A stretch of DNA of 64,000 nucleotides from Ramlibacter pallidus (GCF_015070875.1 NZ_JADDIV010000003.1:310001-374000); one strand, 5' to 3'; numbered from the stretch's first letter, positions 46,143-58,612 are shown. Numbers and translations are program-made. The notes: generated by a model not told the origin, from the sequence alone.

Positions 46143-49100
46143 CGCTCGCCCTCCGCGTCGGCCACCAGCACGGCGAACGGCAGGCTGCCCGCACCGCCGA
46201 ACAGGGCCTGGAGATCCATCATGGCGTCTTCCTCGCCGGCGAGCGCGACCTCCTCGCCGGTCATCCAGTGGCGCCAGCGGCGAAAGCGCCGCAGCCCCGC
46301 CGCCTCGAGCTGCGTGCCGGCCCAGAGCCGCGGCGTCCAGTTCTCTTCCTCGCCGTCGCACAGGGTGTACGCGAGGCGCGCGACGACGACCAGCACCGCC
46401 TCGCGTTCGTGGACGCGGGCAAAGGCGACGGCGTGCTCCGCGGCCGGACCTTCGACGGACAGCGGCAGGTAGCCCGCGTTGCGGAACAGCACGTGCCGCT
46501 CGCGGCGCAGCCGCAGCAGCCGCCAGGTGGCCAACTGCTTGATGCGCCCGTCGGCGGCGTTGCGCTCCAGCGTCCGCCAGTGGTCCGCCAGCGGCCAGCC
46601 CTGCCGGTACAGGGCTTCGACACTTTCGAGGCTCTGCGCCAGCGCACCGTAGTCGACCGGCCGCCGGTTGTCCGGGTCGACCAGGCTGAAGTTCCAGTGC
46701 TCGCAGCCCTGGTACAGGTCCGGCACCCCGGGCGCGGTGAACTTCAGCGCCAGTTGCGCGAGGCTGTTGCGGAAGCCGAAGGGCGCGATGCGGGCGGTGA
46801 ACTTCTGCAGCTCGTCGGCGAACGGGCTCGGGCCCGAGCGCAGCACGCCGTCGACGTAGCGTTCGACGGCGTCCTCGTACTCGGAGGCGGGGCAGACCCA
46901 GCTCGTGTTCAGCTTGGCTTCGCGGATCGCCTTGCGCATGTAGGCCTGCACGCGCTGGCGCAGGTCCTCGCGTTCGGCCTCGGTCGGCGGGTGCGCGGGC
47001 CACATGCCCACCAGCGTCTGGAACAGCAGCCAGATGTCGTTCTGGCTGGGCCAGGTGGCGTCGGGCATGCGCGTCACGTACAGCTGCGCCCAGCCCGAGA
47101 GCCGGAGCACGCAGTCCTCCCACTGGGCGGGCATCTCCGACAGCACGTTGATGCGGGCGCGCAGGTCCTCGCCGCGCTTGCTGTCGTGCGTGGAGGTGCC
47201 GAGCAGGCAGTGCGGACGGTGGCGCTGCCGCGTCGCGTTGGCGAAGTGGAAAGCCGCGACGGAGACGCCGAAGCTGCGCGGTTCGCCTCCCACTTCGTTG
47301 AGCGACAGCAGCGGGATGTAGCGGTAGAACGCCGTGTCCTCCATCGCCTTGGCCGTCACCGGCGCGGTGAACTGCTGCCAGCGCGCCAGGAAGCGCTCGC
47401 GTCCTTCAGCCGGCAGGTTCGCGGCCTCGCCTTCGCCCAGCAGCACCTCGCGCAGGTGCTCCAGCACCGTGGCCTCGGACTTGCCCAGGCGCCGCTCGGC
47501 CGCCGCGATCGCCCAGTCGATGTGGCGCCGGTCCATGGCCGTGGCCGGCTCCGTGGTGCGCAGGTACGTGCGGTAGACGGGGAAGGCCGCGGCGACCTCG
47601 GCCAATGCGGCGCGCAAGCGGTTGCGCGTGAAGTCGCAGCGGCGCCGGTTACCGCGCGTCAGTCGGTACAGCGCATGCGCCAGCCAGTTCAGCTCCGAGT
47701 ACAGGGAGGTCTCGATGATCAGCTTCTTGCAGGCGTAGAGGATCTCGTCGAAGTCGGTGTCCTCGTCGGTGAAGGCCTGGTAGGCGCCGAGCAGCGCATC
47801 CTCGTTGCGCGGCTCGACGAAGAGCCCGTTGACGAGGCTGCCGAAGCGGTAGCCCGTGTCGCCGTGCACCGGCCATTCCTCGGGCAAGGCCTCGTGTTCG
47901 GCCTGGATCTTCTCCACCACCAGGTACAGCGCGCGGGGATGGTGGCCGCCGACCTCGGCCATCGCGGCATAGCGGGCCTGCAGCCGCTCGAAGTAGGCCT
48001 GCGGATCGCTCAGGCCATCGGGATGGTCGATGCGCAGGCCGGTCAGCATGCCGTCCTGCAGCCAGTGCAGGACCTTGCGGTGCGTGGCTTCGAAGACCTC
48101 GCGCCGTTCCATCCGCAGGGCCGCCAGGGTGTTCACGTCGAAGAAGCGCCGGTAGTTGACGTCGTCGCTGGCCACGCGCCAGTCGGCCAGCCGGTAGGCC
48201 TGCGCGGCGATCAGCTGCTCGAGGGCATCGAAGCTGGCCGGCTCGCCGGCCTGGCCGTTGAGCCGTTGCACGCAAGCGGCGATCCAGCGCGAGAGCCATT
48301 CGTGCCGGCGCGCCAGCCGCGCGAGCTGCCGCTTGAACACGGCCGCGTCGCGCACGCGCGCCCGGCGCGCCTCCGGATCGGCGTCGTTGCGGGAAGGCAG
48401 GCGACCGAGCGAATCGAGGAGGGCGCCGACCACCGCATGGCTGTCACCCTCGCTGTCGTCGCGTGCCGGAGGCGCCGGCAGGGCCGCGAAGATGTCCGGG
48501 TAGCTGCTGGGATCGATCGGGAAGCGGTGGTCCCAGTAGCGCAGCCCGAATTCGCCGCTCTCGTCGTCGAAGTGCAGCTGGATCTCGCCGGCTTCCAGCA
48601 CCTTGCCGAAGTGGTCGCCGAGCACGGGCAGCAGCACGCGCCCCGCCATCTCGGGTTGCGCAGGCTGCCACTCGATGTCGAAGGTCTCCGCATGGCTGGA
48701 GGCGCGCCCGTGCTCCAGCACGTCCAGCCACCAGGCGTTGTCGGCCTCGAGCACGCCCATGTGGTTGGGGACGATGTCGAGGATCTGCCCCATGCCGTTG
48801 CGCCGCAGCGCCTGGCACATCCGGGCAAGAGCCTGCTCGTCGCCGACTTCCGGGTTCAGCTCGCCGTGGTCGACGATGTCGTAGCCGTGCGTGCTGCCCG
48901 GGCGCGCGCGCAGGTAGGGCGAGCTGTAGAGATGGCTCACGCCGAGCGCGCGCAGGTACGGAATGGCCTGCGTGACGTGCTCGAAGGTGCAGCCCTTGTG
49001 GAACTGCACGCGGTAGGTTCCGCAGGGCACGCTCGCGGTGTCGAGCGAAGGCAGTTCGAGCGGCGCGGTCTCGAGCGCCTGCGGGCCGCTGCGCTCGGAA

Positions 49101-51199
49101 CGGAGCACCGCCGCGAGCGACGCCCAGCGTGCATCGCTGGCGAGCCCTTCGACGGTGACCGACAGCTTGCGCCGCCAGTTCGGGAAGCGGTCCTCGGTCG
49201 TGCCGGGAACGTTCACCTGCAGCAGTTGGCCCGTCACGTCCTCCAGCTGCACGCCCACCAGCCAGCACGGCGTGCGGGCGAGGTAGGCATAGACCGCATC
49301 CACGAACGCCCGGCTCGCGTCGGGCAGGGACGTGGGCTGCACCGTCACCCCCTCGGGCAGCAGTTCCTCGCGTTGCAGCGCCATCAGCAGCCGTGCACGG
49401 TCCTGCGCGCGGCCGAGGACCTGCGCTTCGTGCGAGGCTTCGTCGGGATAGAGGGAGAGCTTCGCGGACAGCTCGATGTCCTCGCCCAGCCAGAAGCCGC
49501 GCAGCGTCGGCAGGTCGTGCGTGCTGACCACCGCCAGCGCCTTGGGTTGCCATTGCGCCGGCCGGCGGAAGTTGCCGTCCTCCTCGCGCTCGAACAGCAG
49601 CGGCTTGTACGAGAGCAGGTTGCCGTCCCGCATCGCTTCGCGCATGCGGGGTGCCACGTTCCCCAGGTCCTCGCCGATCACCATGCACTGGTGCCGCTGG
49701 CTTTCCAGCGCCAGCACGCCCATCAGGTCCTCCAGCGGGTAGTCGACGTAGGTGCCGCCGTCCGGCCCGGTCCAGAACAGGCGCATCAGCGCCATGACGT
49801 GATCCAGCCGCAGGGCGCCGCAATGGCGCATGTTGGCGCGCAGCGTGTCGATGAAGGGCTGGTAGCGTGCCTCGCGCAGGCGCTGCGGGCTCCAGGGCGG
49901 CAGGCCCCAGTCCTGCCCGCCGGGCGCCAGCGGGTCCGGCGGGGCGCCGGCGTGCATGCCCAGGGCATACATGCCGTGTTCGACCCAGGTCTCGGCGCCG
50001 CCGCCGTTGACGCCCACGGCCAGGTCGCAGTACAGACCGATGCCCATGCCGCGCGTGCGCGCGTAGCGCTGGCAGGATTCCAGCTGCACCTCGGCCAGCC
50101 ATTGCAGCCAGAAGCGGTAGCGCACCGCGGACCCGTGATCCTCGCTGAACCGGCGCACCGCGGGACCGTCCGGGTCCCGGAATTCATCCGGCCACGCCGG
50201 CCAGCCCCAGACGCCGGCGTCCCGTGCGTGCAGGTGTTCCTGCAGCGCCTCGAAGAGCGCATGCCGGCCGAGCGTGTGTTCGTGCTCCCGCATGAACGCC
50301 AGGAAGTGGGCGCCGCGCGAGCGGTCCTTGTCCAGTTCATGCTTCTCGAAGTGCGCCCAGAGCAGGCGCAGCACTTCGTCCTTGGCGCGGGCCACGCCCT
50401 CGTAGTCGACCATTTCCGCTTCGCGCAGCGCCTCCAGCCGGTCCTGGAAGGCCTCCGACTGGACGCGCTGGCTGGCTTCCTCGCAGGCGCTGAGGTCGAC
50501 GAGCGACTGCACGTCCAGGTAGATCGGGTTCAGTGCCTTGCGGCTGGAAGGGCTGTACGGGCTGGCCATCGCCGGCGCGTGCGGGAACAGGGCGTGCAGC
50601 GGGCTGAGCCCGATGAACGACGCGCCCTGGTGCGCGGCGGCATCGCACAGGCGGCGCAGGTCGCCGAAGTCGCCGATGCCCCAGTTGCGCGAGGAACGCA
50701 GTGCGTACAGCTGGATCGTGCAGCCCCACCATCGCTCGCCTTTCTGCAGCTGCGGAGCGACATGGCAGTGGCGCGGCGTGACGGCCAGGCGGCAGTGCTC
50801 CGCCGCGGGCGCGCCTTCGAGGACGAGGCGGTAGTAGCCGGGCGCGAGTCCGTCCGGCAGCGCGATCGTCGCCTGCTGGTAGCTGCGCTGCAGCTCGCCG
50901 GCCGCGGTCTCGCCGGCCTGGCCTTCGGCCCTGAGCTGCCAGCGCGCCGGCCTGTCGTCGTGGCTGGTCCAGCGCAGGACCGGCGCATCGCCTTCGCGCA
51001 TCACGTGCACGTAGGGCAGGCCGAGATACTGCTGCGCCGGCGTGCGGCCGTCGCCCGTCATGGCGGCGACGGCGCGCTCCAGCACGGCGTCCGGCACCAA
51101 CTCTTCCTTGCCCCAGAAGCCGTGGTAGCGGTCCGCGACGCCCAGGCGGCGGGCGCGCTCGGCGAGCGGGAGGCCCGGGTCGTCCGTCACGGCATTCAT
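46139..51199 (-). CDS. Fused 4-alpha-glucanotransferase (MalQ) and malto-oligosyltrehalose synthase (TreY)
   Basis: 1686 residues in one continuous frame. Residues about 1-715 are a GH77 Mal[14 protein letters not shown], nucleophile region [11 protein letters not shown], acid/base [10 protein letters not shown] and [12 protein letters not shown]. Residues about 725-1686 are a GH13 Tre[66 protein letters not shown] and [20 protein letters not shown]. Both active sites look complete. TreY turns the reducing end of maltodextrin into trehalose, and MalQ can lengthen short dextrins for it. It overlaps treZ and glgA by four bases each. Confidence 0.95.
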   Translation of the reverse strand: MNAVTDDPGLPLAERARRLGVADRYHGFWGKEELVPDAVLERAVAAMTGDGRTPAQQYLGLPYVHVMREGDAPVLRWTSHDDRPARWQLRAEGQAGETAAGELQRSYQQATIALPDGLAPGYYRLVLEGAPAAEHCRLAVTPRHCHVAPQLQKGERWWGCTIQLYALRSSRNWGIGDFGDLRRLCDAAAHQGASFIGLSPLHALFPHAPAMASPYSPSSRKALNPIYLDVQSLVDLSACEEASQRVQSEAFQDRLEALREAEMVDYEGVARAKDEVLRLLWAHFEKHELDKDRSRGAHFLAFMREHEHTLGRHALFEALQEHLHARDAGVWGWPAWPDEFRDPDGPAVRRFSEDHGSAVRYRFWLQWLAEVQLESCQRYARTRGMGIGLYCDLAVGVNGGGAETWVEHGMYALGMHAGAPPDPLAPGGQDWGLPPWSPQRLREARYQPFIDTLRANMRHCGALRLDHVMALMRLFWTGPDGGTYVDYPLEDLMGVLALESQRHQCMVIGEDLGNVAPRMREAMRDGNLLSYKPLLFEREEDGNFRRPAQWQPKALAVVSTHDLPTLRGFWLGEDIELSAKLSLYPDEASHEAQVLGRAQDRARLLMALQREELLPEGVTVQPTSLPDASRAFVDAVYAYLARTPCWLVGVQLEDVTGQLLQVNVPGTTEDRFPNWRRKLSVTVEGLASDARWASLAAVLRSERSGPQALETAPLELPSLDTASVPCGTYRVQFHKGCTFEHVTQAIPYLRALGVSHLYSSPYLRARPGSTHGYDIVDHGELNPEVGDEQALARMCQALRRNGMGQILDIVPNHMGVLEADNAWWLDVLEHGRASSHAETFDIEWQPAQPEMAGRVLLPVLGDHFGKVLEAGEIQLHFDDESGEFGLRYWDHRFPIDPSSYPDIFAALPAPPARDDSEGDSHAVVGALLDSLGRLPSRNDADPEARRARVRDAAVFKRQLARLARRHEWLSRWIAACVQRLNGQAGEPASFDALEQLIAAQAYRLADWRVASDDVNYRRFFDVNTLAALRMERREVFEATHRKVLHWLQDGMLTGLRIDHPDGLSDPQAYFERLQARYAAMAEVGGHHPRALYLVVEKIQAEHEALPEEWPVHGDTGYRFGSLVNGLFVEPRNEDALLGAYQAFTDEDTDFDEILYACKKLIIETSLYSELNWLAHALYRLTRGNRRRCDFTRNRLRAALAEVAAAFPVYRTYLRTTEPATAMDRRHIDWAIAAAERRLGKSEATVLEHLREVLLGEGEAANLPAEGRERFLARWQQFTAPVTAKAMEDTAFYRYIPLLSLNEVGGEPRSFGVSVAAFHFANATRQRHRPHCLLGTSTHDSKRGEDLRARINVLSEMPAQWEDCVLRLSGWAQLYVTRMPDATWPSQNDIWLLFQTLVGMWPAHPPTEAEREDLRQRVQAYMRKAIREAKLNTSWVCPASEYEDAVERYVDGVLRSGPSPFADELQKFTARIAPFGFRNSLAQLALKFTAPGVPDLYQGCEHWNFSLVDPDNRRPVDYGALAQSLESVEALYRQGWPLADHWRTLERNAADGRIKQLATWRLLRLRRERHVLFRNAGYLPLSVEGPAAEHAVAFARVHEREAVLVVVARLAYTLCDGEEENWTPRLWAGTQLEAAGLRRFRRWRHWMTGEEVALAGEEDAMMDLQALFGGAGSLPFAVLVADAEGER

Positions 51200-53016
51200 A
51201 GCGTGATCTCCTCGCCGAACGTCCAGCGCGCCGCATACGCCGGCCAGGTGCCGCGCGGGGTGTCGGCGGGCCAGCGATGGCTGTACACGAGCTCCGCCTC
51301 GACGGGGCCGAGATGCTGCGGCTCGACCTGCAGGGGAGCATCGCCGAGGTTCAGTTCCAGCGACAGGAGCCGGCCGTCTTCGTAGCGCCACTGCACCGAG
51401 AGCCCACGCTCGCCGATGCGTTGGGCGGAATGCTTGCCCGTGAGCAGTTGGGCCTGGCGCGGCGTGATCCAGCGGCGGCGCGCGGCCAGGGCCGTGCGCA
51501 CCAGCTCCAGCCGCGCGCGTCCTGCGTCGCTGCGTGCGTGGCCGACGTCCGGCCGGCTGCGTTCGAAGGTTTCGCTGCTGCACGGGTCCGGCAGGTCGTC
51601 CGCCGCCACGTGGCCGAACTCGCGCTTGCGGCCGGCGCGGACGGCGTCGCGCAGCTCGCCCTCCCAGTCCGCGAAGTACAGGAAGGGCTCGGGCGCGCCC
51701 CACTCCTCGCCGAAGAACAGCATCGGGATGGCCGGCGTGAGCAGGGCCAGCAGGGTGGGCAGGGCGGCAGCCTGCCCGGGCACCAGCGCCGTCAGCCGTT
51801 CGCCGCGCGCCCGGTTGCCCACCTGGTCGTGGTTGTGCGCGAAGTTCACGAGCGCCGACAGTGGCTGCGGCGGCGCGGGCGCGACCACTTCGCGGGCGCC
51901 GCCTTCCCGGCGTTTCGAGCCTTCGAACACCATCCCGTGCGTGAGGCAGCGCGCCAGCAGGTCCATCGTGCCGGCGCCGTAGTCGTGGTAGTAGCGCTGC
52001 GTCTCGCCGGTCAGGGCGACGTGCACGACGTGGTGGAAGTCGTCGTTCCATTGCCCGTCATAGGAGCCATGCATCGGCGTGGATGCGAGGTGCTCGTGGC
52101 CGTTGTCCTCGTTCTCCAGCACCAGGTGCACGTGCCGCCCCGCCGTCGCCGTGCGCACGCGCTCGGACAGCTCGCGCAGCACGTGCCGGTCGCTGTCGTC
52201 GCTGATGGCGTGCACGGCATCCAGCCGCAGCCCGTCGAAACGGTACTCCTGCACCCAGTAGACGGCGTTCTGGATGAAGAATTCGCGCACCGTGTCGCTG
52301 TCGGGGCCGTCGAAGTTGATCGCCGCGCCCCAGGGACTCTTCTTGGTCTGCGAGAAGAAGGCCGGTGCGTAGGCGTGGAGGTAGTTGCCGTCGGGGCCGA
52401 AGTGGTTGTAGACCACGTCCAGGAACACCATGAGGCCGAGCCGGTGCGCCTGCTGGATGAAGGCCTTGAGTTCGTCGGGCGGACCGTAGGCGTCGTGCGG
52501 CGCATAGGGCAGCACGCCGTCGTAGCCCCATCCGAAGCGGCCGGCGAAGTTCGCCACCGGCATCAGTTCGACCGCCGTCACGCCGATGTCGACCAGCGCC
52601 TGCAGCCGGCCGGCGGCCGCCGCGTAGGTGCCTTCGGGCGTGAAGGTGCCCACGTGCAGCTCGTAGAGCACCGTCTCGTGCCAGGGACGGCCGCGCCAGT
52701 CGGCATCCCATTCGAACTGCCCCGGGTCCACCAGGCAGCTCGGGCCGTGTGGCCCTTCGGGGTTGTAGCGCGAGGCGGGGTCGGGCACGAGCAGGCCGCC
52801 GTCGATGCGCCAGCGGTACAGCGTGCCCGCCGCGGCCTGCGGGACGCGGCATTCCCACCAGCCCTTCGCCTCGCTGCGGGCGGCGTGCAGTTCCGGGCCC
52901 GCGCCGGTTTCCAGCGCCAGTTCGACCTGCCGCGCCGCGGGCGCCCACAGGCGGAACAGCGCGCCACCGCCGTCCTGCAGGCGGGCGCCGAAGGGCATCT
53001 CATGGTGGCAGCGCAA
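51196..53016 (-). CDS. treZ: Malto-oligosyltrehalose trehalohydrolase
   Basis: 606-residue GH13 enzyme releasing trehalose from the TreY product. An N-terminal CBM48-like domain (FRLWAPAARQVELALE) is followed by the catalytic barrel: HVGTFTPEGTYAAA, VYNHFGPDGNYL, nucleophile FDGLRLDAVHAI, acid/base LVLENEDNGH and NFAHNHDQVGNRARG. The start is taken as TTG at 53016, giving the family-typical RxHxMPFGA N-terminus; ATG at 52998 is the alternative. It overlaps malQ-treY by four bases. Confidence 0.94.
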   Translation of the reverse strand: MRCHHEMPFGARLQDGGGALFRLWAPAARQVELALETGAGPELHAARSEAKGWWECRVPQAAAGTLYRWRIDGGLLVPDPASRYNPEGPHGPSCLVDPGQFEWDADWRGRPWHETVLYELHVGTFTPEGTYAAAAGRLQALVDIGVTAVELMPVANFAGRFGWGYDGVLPYAPHDAYGPPDELKAFIQQAHRLGLMVFLDVVYNHFGPDGNYLHAYAPAFFSQTKKSPWGAAINFDGPDSDTVREFFIQNAVYWVQEYRFDGLRLDAVHAISDDSDRHVLRELSERVRTATAGRHVHLVLENEDNGHEHLASTPMHGSYDGQWNDDFHHVVHVALTGETQRYYHDYGAGTMDLLARCLTHGMVFEGSKRREGGAREVVAPAPPQPLSALVNFAHNHDQVGNRARGERLTALVPGQAAALPTLLALLTPAIPMLFFGEEWGAPEPFLYFADWEGELRDAVRAGRKREFGHVAADDLPDPCSSETFERSRPDVGHARSDAGRARLELVRTALAARRRWITPRQAQLLTGKHSAQRIGERGLSVQWRYEDGRLLSLELNLGDAPLQVEPQHLGPVEAELVYSHRWPADTPRGTWPAYAARWTFGEEITL

Positions 53017-53019
53017 GGC

Positions 53020-55206
53020 TCACTCCTGCGGCGCCTGCGTCAGCAGCGCCATCGAATGCGATACGAGTTCGAGCTTGGCGGGCGGCGCATAGCGGCGCGC
53101 GTCCGCCTCTTCGAAATGGCCTTCGGCCGTGGAGATGCGCAGGGCCCATTCGCCCACGTGCCCGGCCACCACCGGGAGCGTGAAGGTCACGTCCTCGCCG
53201 GTGGCGTTGAACACCAGCATCACCGACTGGCCCGACGCCGCCGGGGGCGCGGGCGCGAAGCGGGCATCGAGCACCGCGCCGACGCAGCGCACCGCGGGGT
53301 TGGCCCATTCCTCGGACGTCATCTCCAGGCCCCAGACGCTGTACCACACGATGTCGCGGCGGCTCTCCTCGTCGGGCTTGCCGGTCAGCCAGGTGTTGTG
53401 CCGCAGAACCGGCAGCTCGGCGCGCAGCCGGATCATGGCGGCGGTGAAATCGAGCAGCGGGTCCTGCCGGCGCGCGTCGCTCCAGTCGAACCAGCTGACC
53501 GGGTTGTCCTGGCAATAGGCGTTGTTGTTGCCGCCCTGCGTGCGGCTCATCTCGTCGCCGCCCAGCAGCAGCGGCACGCCGCGCGAGGCGAACAGCGTGG
53601 TGAGGAAGTTGCGCTTCTGCCGCTCGCGGAAGGCCAGGATCTCGGGATCGTCCGTCGGACCCTCGGCGCCGCAGTTCCAGCTGCGGTTGTGGCTTTCCCC
53701 GTCGCGGTTGTCTTCCGCATTGGCCTCGTTGTGCTTGTCGTTGTAGCTCACGAGGTCGTTGAGCGTGAAGCCGTCGTGCACCGTCACGATGTTGACGCTG
53801 GCTCGTGGCCCCCGTCGGGACGGACCGTAGATGTCGGAGGAGCCGCAAAGCGCGGCGGCGAAGTCGCCCAGCGTGCCCTCGATGCCGCGCCAGTAGTCGC
53901 GCACGCGGTCGCGGTACTGGCCGTTCCATTCGCTCCAGCCCTGCGGGAAGCCGCCGACCTGGTAGCCGTGGTCGCCCAGGTCCCAGGGCTCGGCGATCAG
54001 CTTCACGCGGCGCAGCACAGGGTCCTGCGCGACGGCGGAGAGGAAGGGGCTGCGATGGTCGAAGGCGCCATGCGCGTTGCGCGCGATCGCCGGCGTGAGG
54101 TCGAAGCGGAAGCCGTCGACGTGCATCTCCTCCACCCAGTAGCGCAGGCTGTCCATCACCACGCGCAGCATCGCCGGATGGCTGGCGTTCAAGGTGTTGC
54201 CGGTGCCGGTGAAGTCCAGGTAGTGGCGGTGGTCCTCCGTCAGGCGGTAGTAGCTGCGGTTGTCGATGCCCTTGAAGCACAGGGTCGGGCCGAGGTGGTT
54301 GCCCTCGCAGCTGTGGTTGTAGACCACGTCGAGGATCACTTCGATGCCGGCGGCGTGCAGGGCCCGCACCATGCGGCGGAACTCGTTGAGGTCGTCCGGA
54401 CGGGAGAGGTAGCGCGGCTCCGGTGCGAAGAACCCGATGGTGTTGTAGCCCCAGTAGTTCGACAGGCCCAGGTCGCGCAGGCGCCGCTCGTCGTTGAAGG
54501 CCTGCACCGGCAGCAGTTCGACGGCGGTGACGCCCAGCTTCTTCAGGTGGGCGATCGCGGCTTCGCTGCCCAGGCCGGCGAAGGTGCCGCGCTGGTGCTC
54601 CGGCACCTCGGGCATCTGCTTCGTGAACCCGCGCACGTGCACCTCGTAGAAGACGCTGTCTTCCATCGGCGTCTCCGGGTGCCGGTCGTCGCCCCAGTCG
54701 AAGCGGCCATCCACCACCACGCACTTGGCGCATTCCCGTGCGTTGTCGCGGGTGTCCATGTGCAGGTCGCGCTTGTCCTGCCCCAGCGGGTAGCCGTACT
54801 GCCAGGGCGCGCCGTGCAGCGGGCGGTCCAGCAGGCGCGCGTACGGGTCGAGCAGGACCTTGTACGGGTTGCAGCGCCAGCCCTGCTGCGGCTCGTACGG
54901 GCCGTGCACGCGCACGCCGTAGCGCGTGCCGGCGCCCACGCCGGCGACGAAGCCGTGCCAGATGTCGTCGGTGCGGGCGGGGAGGACGATGCGGCGCACC
55001 TCGAGGTTGCCGCTGTCGTCGAACAGGCAGATCTCCACGCGCTCGGCGGCGCTGGCGAAGACCGCGAAGTTGACGCCGCCCTCCTGCAGGGTGGCGCCCA
55101 GCGGCCAGGGCCTGCCGTACACGGAGGGGGCCGGAGCCGGCCCAGGTTCCGCCGGCGGGCTGCTGGTGCGATGCGCGGGAGTGTCGTCGACGGCTTGCGC
55201 CGTCAT
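53020..55206 (-). CDS. glgX: Glycogen debranching enzyme (GlgX/TreX)
   Basis: 728-residue GH13 isoamylase-type debranching enzyme. Motifs: [17 protein letters not shown] (CBM48), [15 protein letters not shown], nucleophile [14 protein letters not shown], acid/base [18 protein letters not shown] and [16 protein letters not shown]. In a treY/treZ operon it plays the TreX part, freeing linear maltodextrins from branched glucan. The ATG overlaps the glgC stop (ATGA). The frame is open further upstream but only inside glgC. Confidence 0.95.
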   Translation of the reverse strand: MTAQAVDDTPAHRTSSPPAEPGPAPAPSVYGRPWPLGATLQEGGVNFAVFASAAERVEICLFDDSGNLEVRRIVLPARTDDIWHGFVAGVGAGTRYGVRVHGPYEPQQGWRCNPYKVLLDPYARLLDRPLHGAPWQYGYPLGQDKRDLHMDTRDNARECAKCVVVDGRFDWGDDRHPETPMEDSVFYEVHVRGFTKQMPEVPEHQRGTFAGLGSEAAIAHLKKLGVTAVELLPVQAFNDERRLRDLGLSNYWGYNTIGFFAPEPRYLSRPDDLNEFRRMVRALHAAGIEVILDVVYNHSCEGNHLGPTLCFKGIDNRSYYRLTEDHRHYLDFTGTGNTLNASHPAMLRVVMDSLRYWVEEMHVDGFRFDLTPAIARNAHGAFDHRSPFLSAVAQDPVLRRVKLIAEPWDLGDHGYQVGGFPQGWSEWNGQYRDRVRDYWRGIEGTLGDFAAALCGSSDIYGPSRRGPRASVNIVTVHDGFTLNDLVSYNDKHNEANAEDNRDGESHNRSWNCGAEGPTDDPEILAFRERQKRNFLTTLFASRGVPLLLGGDEMSRTQGGNNNAYCQDNPVSWFDWSDARRQDPLLDFTAAMIRLRAELPVLRHNTWLTGKPDEESRRDIVWYSVWGLEMTSEEWANPAVRCVGAVLDARFAPAPPAASGQSVMLVFNATGEDVTFTLPVVAGHVGEWALRISTAEGHFEEADARRYAPPAKLELVSHSMALLTQAPQE

Positions 55207-56504
55207 GCAAGCACCTCCATGCGTGGCGCGGCCTCGCCCAGCATGGACCCGACGTCCATGGAGGCCAGGTAGGGCGAACGCGCGGCCTTGCGCGCCGGGA
55301 AGGCGCCGGCCGGCACGACGACGATGCCCGAGGGGGTGACCGAGAAGCGCTTGCGGTCCTGCTCCAGGTCGAAGCCGATCCGCTCGTCCGGCGGGATGTC
55401 GTTGTCCTGGTCGATGATGGCGCGGCGGACCTGCGCGCCGCGGCCGATGCGCGAGCGTTCCATCACGATGCAGTGTTCCAGGCGGGCGCCGCGCTCCACC
55501 AGCACGGACCGGCGCAGCATGGCGTGGTCCAGTTCGGCGCCGTCGACGATGCTGCCCGAGCCGACGACGGAGCGGTTGATCACCCCGTTCTCGATCTGGG
55601 CGGACTCGGCCTGGTCGGGGCTGGCGTAGATCGGCCACTGGCGGTTGGTCATGCGGAACTTGGGCTGGGCGCCGAGCGTGTCGAAGTGCGCCTGGTAGTA
55701 CGCGTCGATCGTGCCGACGTCGCGCCAGTAGGCGTGCTCCTCGTAGGGCTCCGTGCCCGGGATCTCGTTGGTGGCGAAATCATAGGCCACCAGCTTGTGG
55801 CTCTTCACCATCGACGGCAGGATGTGCTTGCCGAAGTCGGTCTCGCCGCTTTCGTGCATGCGCTTGAGCTGCTGCAGCAGCACGTCGGCGTTGAAGATGT
55901 AGTTGCCCATCGACGCGAGCGCGTGCGTGCGGCTGCCCGGCATCGGCTTGGCGGACTTCGGCTTCTCCTTGAAGTCCACGATGCGGTGGTTGCTGTCGAC
56001 GTCGACGATGCCGAACTGGTCGCAGTCGCGCAGTTCCACCGGGATGGTGGCCACGCTCGCGTGCGCCTTGCTCTGCACGTGGAAGTCGATCATCTGCCGC
56101 ACGTCCATGCGGTAGATGTGGTCCGCCCCGAACACGGCCACGATGTCCGGCTGCATGCTTTCGATCAGGTGGATGTTCTGGTAGACCGCGTCGGCAGTGC
56201 CCTGGAACCACGCCGGGCCGTGCCGCATCTGCGGCGGCACCACCGTGATGAAGTGCTGCGGGATGAAGCGGGCCATGGTCCAGGATTGCCGCACGTGCTC
56301 GATCAGCGACTGCGACTTGTACTGCACCAGCAGGTAGATCGAATAGATCTCCGAGTTGACGAGGTTGGACAGCACGAAGTCCACGATCCGGTGCTTGCCG
56401 TTGAAGGGCACCGCCGGCTTGCACCGGTTGGCCGTCAGCGGGTGCAGGCGCGATCCTTCGCCGCCGGCCATCACGAAGGCCAGGACTTTTCTATTGGCGG
56501 GCAT
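55203..56504 (-). CDS. glgC: Glucose-1-phosphate adenylyltransferase
   Basis: 433-residue ADP-glucose pyrophosphorylase, the regulated first step of glycogen synthesis. [20 protein letters not shown] then [14 protein letters not shown] (residues about 9-45), [22 protein letters not shown] and FKEKPK, followed by a left-handed beta-helix C-terminus. GGGAGAAG precedes the ATG at 56504, which lies inside the last codons of glgB (14-base overlap). Confidence 0.96.
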   Translation of the reverse strand: MPANRKVLAFVMAGGEGSRLHPLTANRCKPAVPFNGKHRIVDFVLSNLVNSEIYSIYLLVQYKSQSLIEHVRQSWTMARFIPQHFITVVPPQMRHGPAWFQGTADAVYQNIHLIESMQPDIVAVFGADHIYRMDVRQMIDFHVQSKAHASVATIPVELRDCDQFGIVDVDSNHRIVDFKEKPKSAKPMPGSRTHALASMGNYIFNADVLLQQLKRMHESGETDFGKHILPSMVKSHKLVAYDFATNEIPGTEPYEEHAYWRDVGTIDAYYQAHFDTLGAQPKFRMTNRQWPIYASPDQAESAQIENGVINRSVVGSGSIVDGAELDHAMLRRSVLVERGARLEHCIVMERSRIGRGAQVRRAIIDQDNDIPPDERIGFDLEQDRKRFSVTPSGIVVVPAGAFPARKAARSPYLASMDVGSMLGEAAPRMEVLA

Positions 56505-58440
56505 GAGCTTCTCCCTGGTTGGGGGCAATCGTTTGAATGGTTTCGTTGCAGAGGATCACGGTCCCCAGGGGCGGAACGGTGACGACGGCGCTGGCGGGCC
56601 AGCCGCCGAGCCCGTGGGGCGTGGCCTGCACCCGCCCCAGGTTGCCGACGCCGCTGCCGCCGTAGACCGCCGCGTCGCTGTTGAGGACTTCATGCCAGGT
56701 GCCGGGCGCGGGCATCGCCACCTTGAGGGCATGGCGCGGTTCCGGCGTGAGGTTGCAGATGACGACCACCTGCGCATCGGCCGGGCCGGCGCGGCGCAGG
56801 AAGGTGAGGACCGTCGGTTCGTGCCGCTCGCAGGGCAGCCAGCTGAAACCCTGTCCGTCGAAGTCGTGGACGTGCAGCGCCGGCAGCCGACGGTAAGCCG
56901 CATTGAGATCCGACACCCAGCGCGCGATGCCCGCGTGGTAGGGCCGTGCCCACAGGTGCCAGTGCAGCGTGCCTTCGTGGTGCCATTCGGCCAGCTGCCC
57001 GAACTCGCCACCCATGAACAGCAGCTTCTTGCCCGGATGGCCCCACATCAGGCCGAACAGGTTGCGCAGGCCGGCGAAGCGCTGCCACTCGTCGCCCGGC
57101 TGGCGCCCGAGCAGGCTGCCCTTGCCGTACACCACTTCGTCGTGCGAGAGCGGCAGGATGAAGTTCTCGTCGAAGGCATAGACGGCGGAGAAGCGGATGT
57201 CGTCGCCGTGCCAGTGGCGGAAGATGTGCGGCCGCGACACGTAGCGCAGCGTGTCGTTCATCCAGCCCATGTTCCACTTCATGCCGAAGCCGAGGCCGCC
57301 GTGGTGCACCGGGCGGGACACCGCGGGCCAGGCGGTGGATTCCTCGGCGATCATGTGCACGTCCGGGAACTGCGCGTAGACCGTGGTGTTCAGGTCCTGC
57401 AGGAAGCGCACCGCGTCGTGGTTCTGGTTGCCGCCATGCGCGTTGGGGATCCATTCACCGTGCCGGCGGCCGTAGTCGAGGTACAGCATCGACGCGACGG
57501 CATCCACCCGCAGCCCGTCGAAGTGGTACTTCTCCAGCCAGAAGAGGGCGTTGCTGATCAGGAAGTCGCGGACCTCGTAGCGCCCGTAGTTGAAGATCAG
57601 GCTGTTCCACTCGGGGTGGAAGCCCAGGCGGGGGTCCTCGTGCTCGTACAGCGCGGTGCCGTCGAAGCGCGCGAGCGCGTGCGGGTCCGACGGGAAGTGC
57701 GAAGGCACCCAGTCCAGGATGACGCCGATGCCGCGCTGGTGCAGCGTGTCGACGAACACCATCAGGTCCTGCGGCGTGCCGTAGCGCGACGTCGGCGCGA
57801 AGTAGCCGGTGAGCTGGTAGCCCCAGGAGCCGTAGAAGGGATGTTCCGCGATGGGCATCAGTTCCACGTGCGTGAACCCGAGGTTCTGGCAATGCGTGGC
57901 GAGGCGCTGTGCGATGTCGCGGTAGTTCAGGAACCGGCCGTCCTCCTCGCGCTGCCACGAGCCGAGGTGCACCTCGTAGATCGACATCGGCTGGTCGTGC
58001 GCCTGCCGCTGCCAGCGGGTACGCATCCACTCCTGGTCGCCCCACTCGTGCGAGAGATCCCAGATCTGCGAGGCGGTGCCCGGCGGGTGCTCCATGCGGA
58101 ACGCGTAGGGGTCCGCCTTGTCCATCCAGTGGCCGTGCATGTCCTGGATGCGGTACTTGTAGCACTGGCCCGGGCGTGCGCCCGCGATGAATCCGCCCCA
58201 GCGGCCGCTGCCGTCGTCCAGGCGATGCAGCGGCTGGCAGTTCCACTGGTTGAAGCTGCCGATCACGCCGACGTTGCGCGCGTTCGGTGCCCACACCGTG
58301 AAGGCGGTTCCATTCCCGTCCGGGTGTGCCCCCATCACCTCGAACTGGCGATGGTGGTGGCTGGCCCGGCGCTGCAGCGGCGGCTGGGCGCGCGCGGGCA
58401 ACTGGGGGTTCCGCTCCTCTTCGGGCAAATGGGGCTTCAT
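56491..58440 (-). CDS. glgB: 1,4-alpha-glucan branching enzyme
   Basis: 649-residue GH13 branching enzyme, shorter than the E. coli protein and apparently without the extra N1 module. CBM48: [20 protein letters not shown]; catalytic: [18 protein letters not shown], nucleophile [19 protein letters not shown], acid/base [10 protein letters not shown] and [15 protein letters not shown]. The ATG at 58440 gives the usual charged N-terminus. It is the first gene of the operon; the 172 bases upstream should hold its promoter, but I see no convincing element there. Confidence 0.95.
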   Translation of the reverse strand: MKPHLPEEERNPQLPARAQPPLQRRASHHHRQFEVMGAHPDGNGTAFTVWAPNARNVGVIGSFNQWNCQPLHRLDDGSGRWGGFIAGARPGQCYKYRIQDMHGHWMDKADPYAFRMEHPPGTASQIWDLSHEWGDQEWMRTRWQRQAHDQPMSIYEVHLGSWQREEDGRFLNYRDIAQRLATHCQNLGFTHVELMPIAEHPFYGSWGYQLTGYFAPTSRYGTPQDLMVFVDTLHQRGIGVILDWVPSHFPSDPHALARFDGTALYEHEDPRLGFHPEWNSLIFNYGRYEVRDFLISNALFWLEKYHFDGLRVDAVASMLYLDYGRRHGEWIPNAHGGNQNHDAVRFLQDLNTTVYAQFPDVHMIAEESTAWPAVSRPVHHGGLGFGMKWNMGWMNDTLRYVSRPHIFRHWHGDDIRFSAVYAFDENFILPLSHDEVVYGKGSLLGRQPGDEWQRFAGLRNLFGLMWGHPGKKLLFMGGEFGQLAEWHHEGTLHWHLWARPYHAGIARWVSDLNAAYRRLPALHVHDFDGQGFSWLPCERHEPTVLTFLRRAGPADAQVVVICNLTPEPRHALKVAMPAPGTWHEVLNSDAAVYGGSGVGNLGRVQATPHGLGGWPASAVVTVPPLGTVILCNETIQTIAPNQGEAHARQ

Positions 58441-58612
58441 GGCCTTCGTTTTGGTGAACGGCCATTCTGGAAGCGCGGGCGCTCGCGCCTTGAAGGAAGC
58501 GCAGAGCACGTCGCGTAGGTCGGAACCTACAGTCGCACAGGACGCGGGCGGTCAGCGGACCGTCCGGGGGTGGCTGACGTGGCGTGGCGTCCCGTCAGAC
58601 GCCGAGTTGGTG

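Noticed and set aside
46268-51385. A 1705-codon open frame on the plus strand opposite malQ-treY
   Set aside because: It is the antisense shadow of a GC-rich gene: Arg/Ala/Val/His-rich composition, no motif, and the minus strand encodes two complete enzymes with catalytic residues.
51277-55272. A 1331-codon open frame on the plus strand opposite treZ and glgX
   Set aside because: Same antisense pattern; no domain, signal or ribosome-binding site, whereas the minus strand has intact GH13 motifs.
58586-58603. Hairpin GGCGT/ACGCC downstream of the livF-like gene as a terminator
   Set aside because: Only a five-base stem without a T-run; too weak to call.
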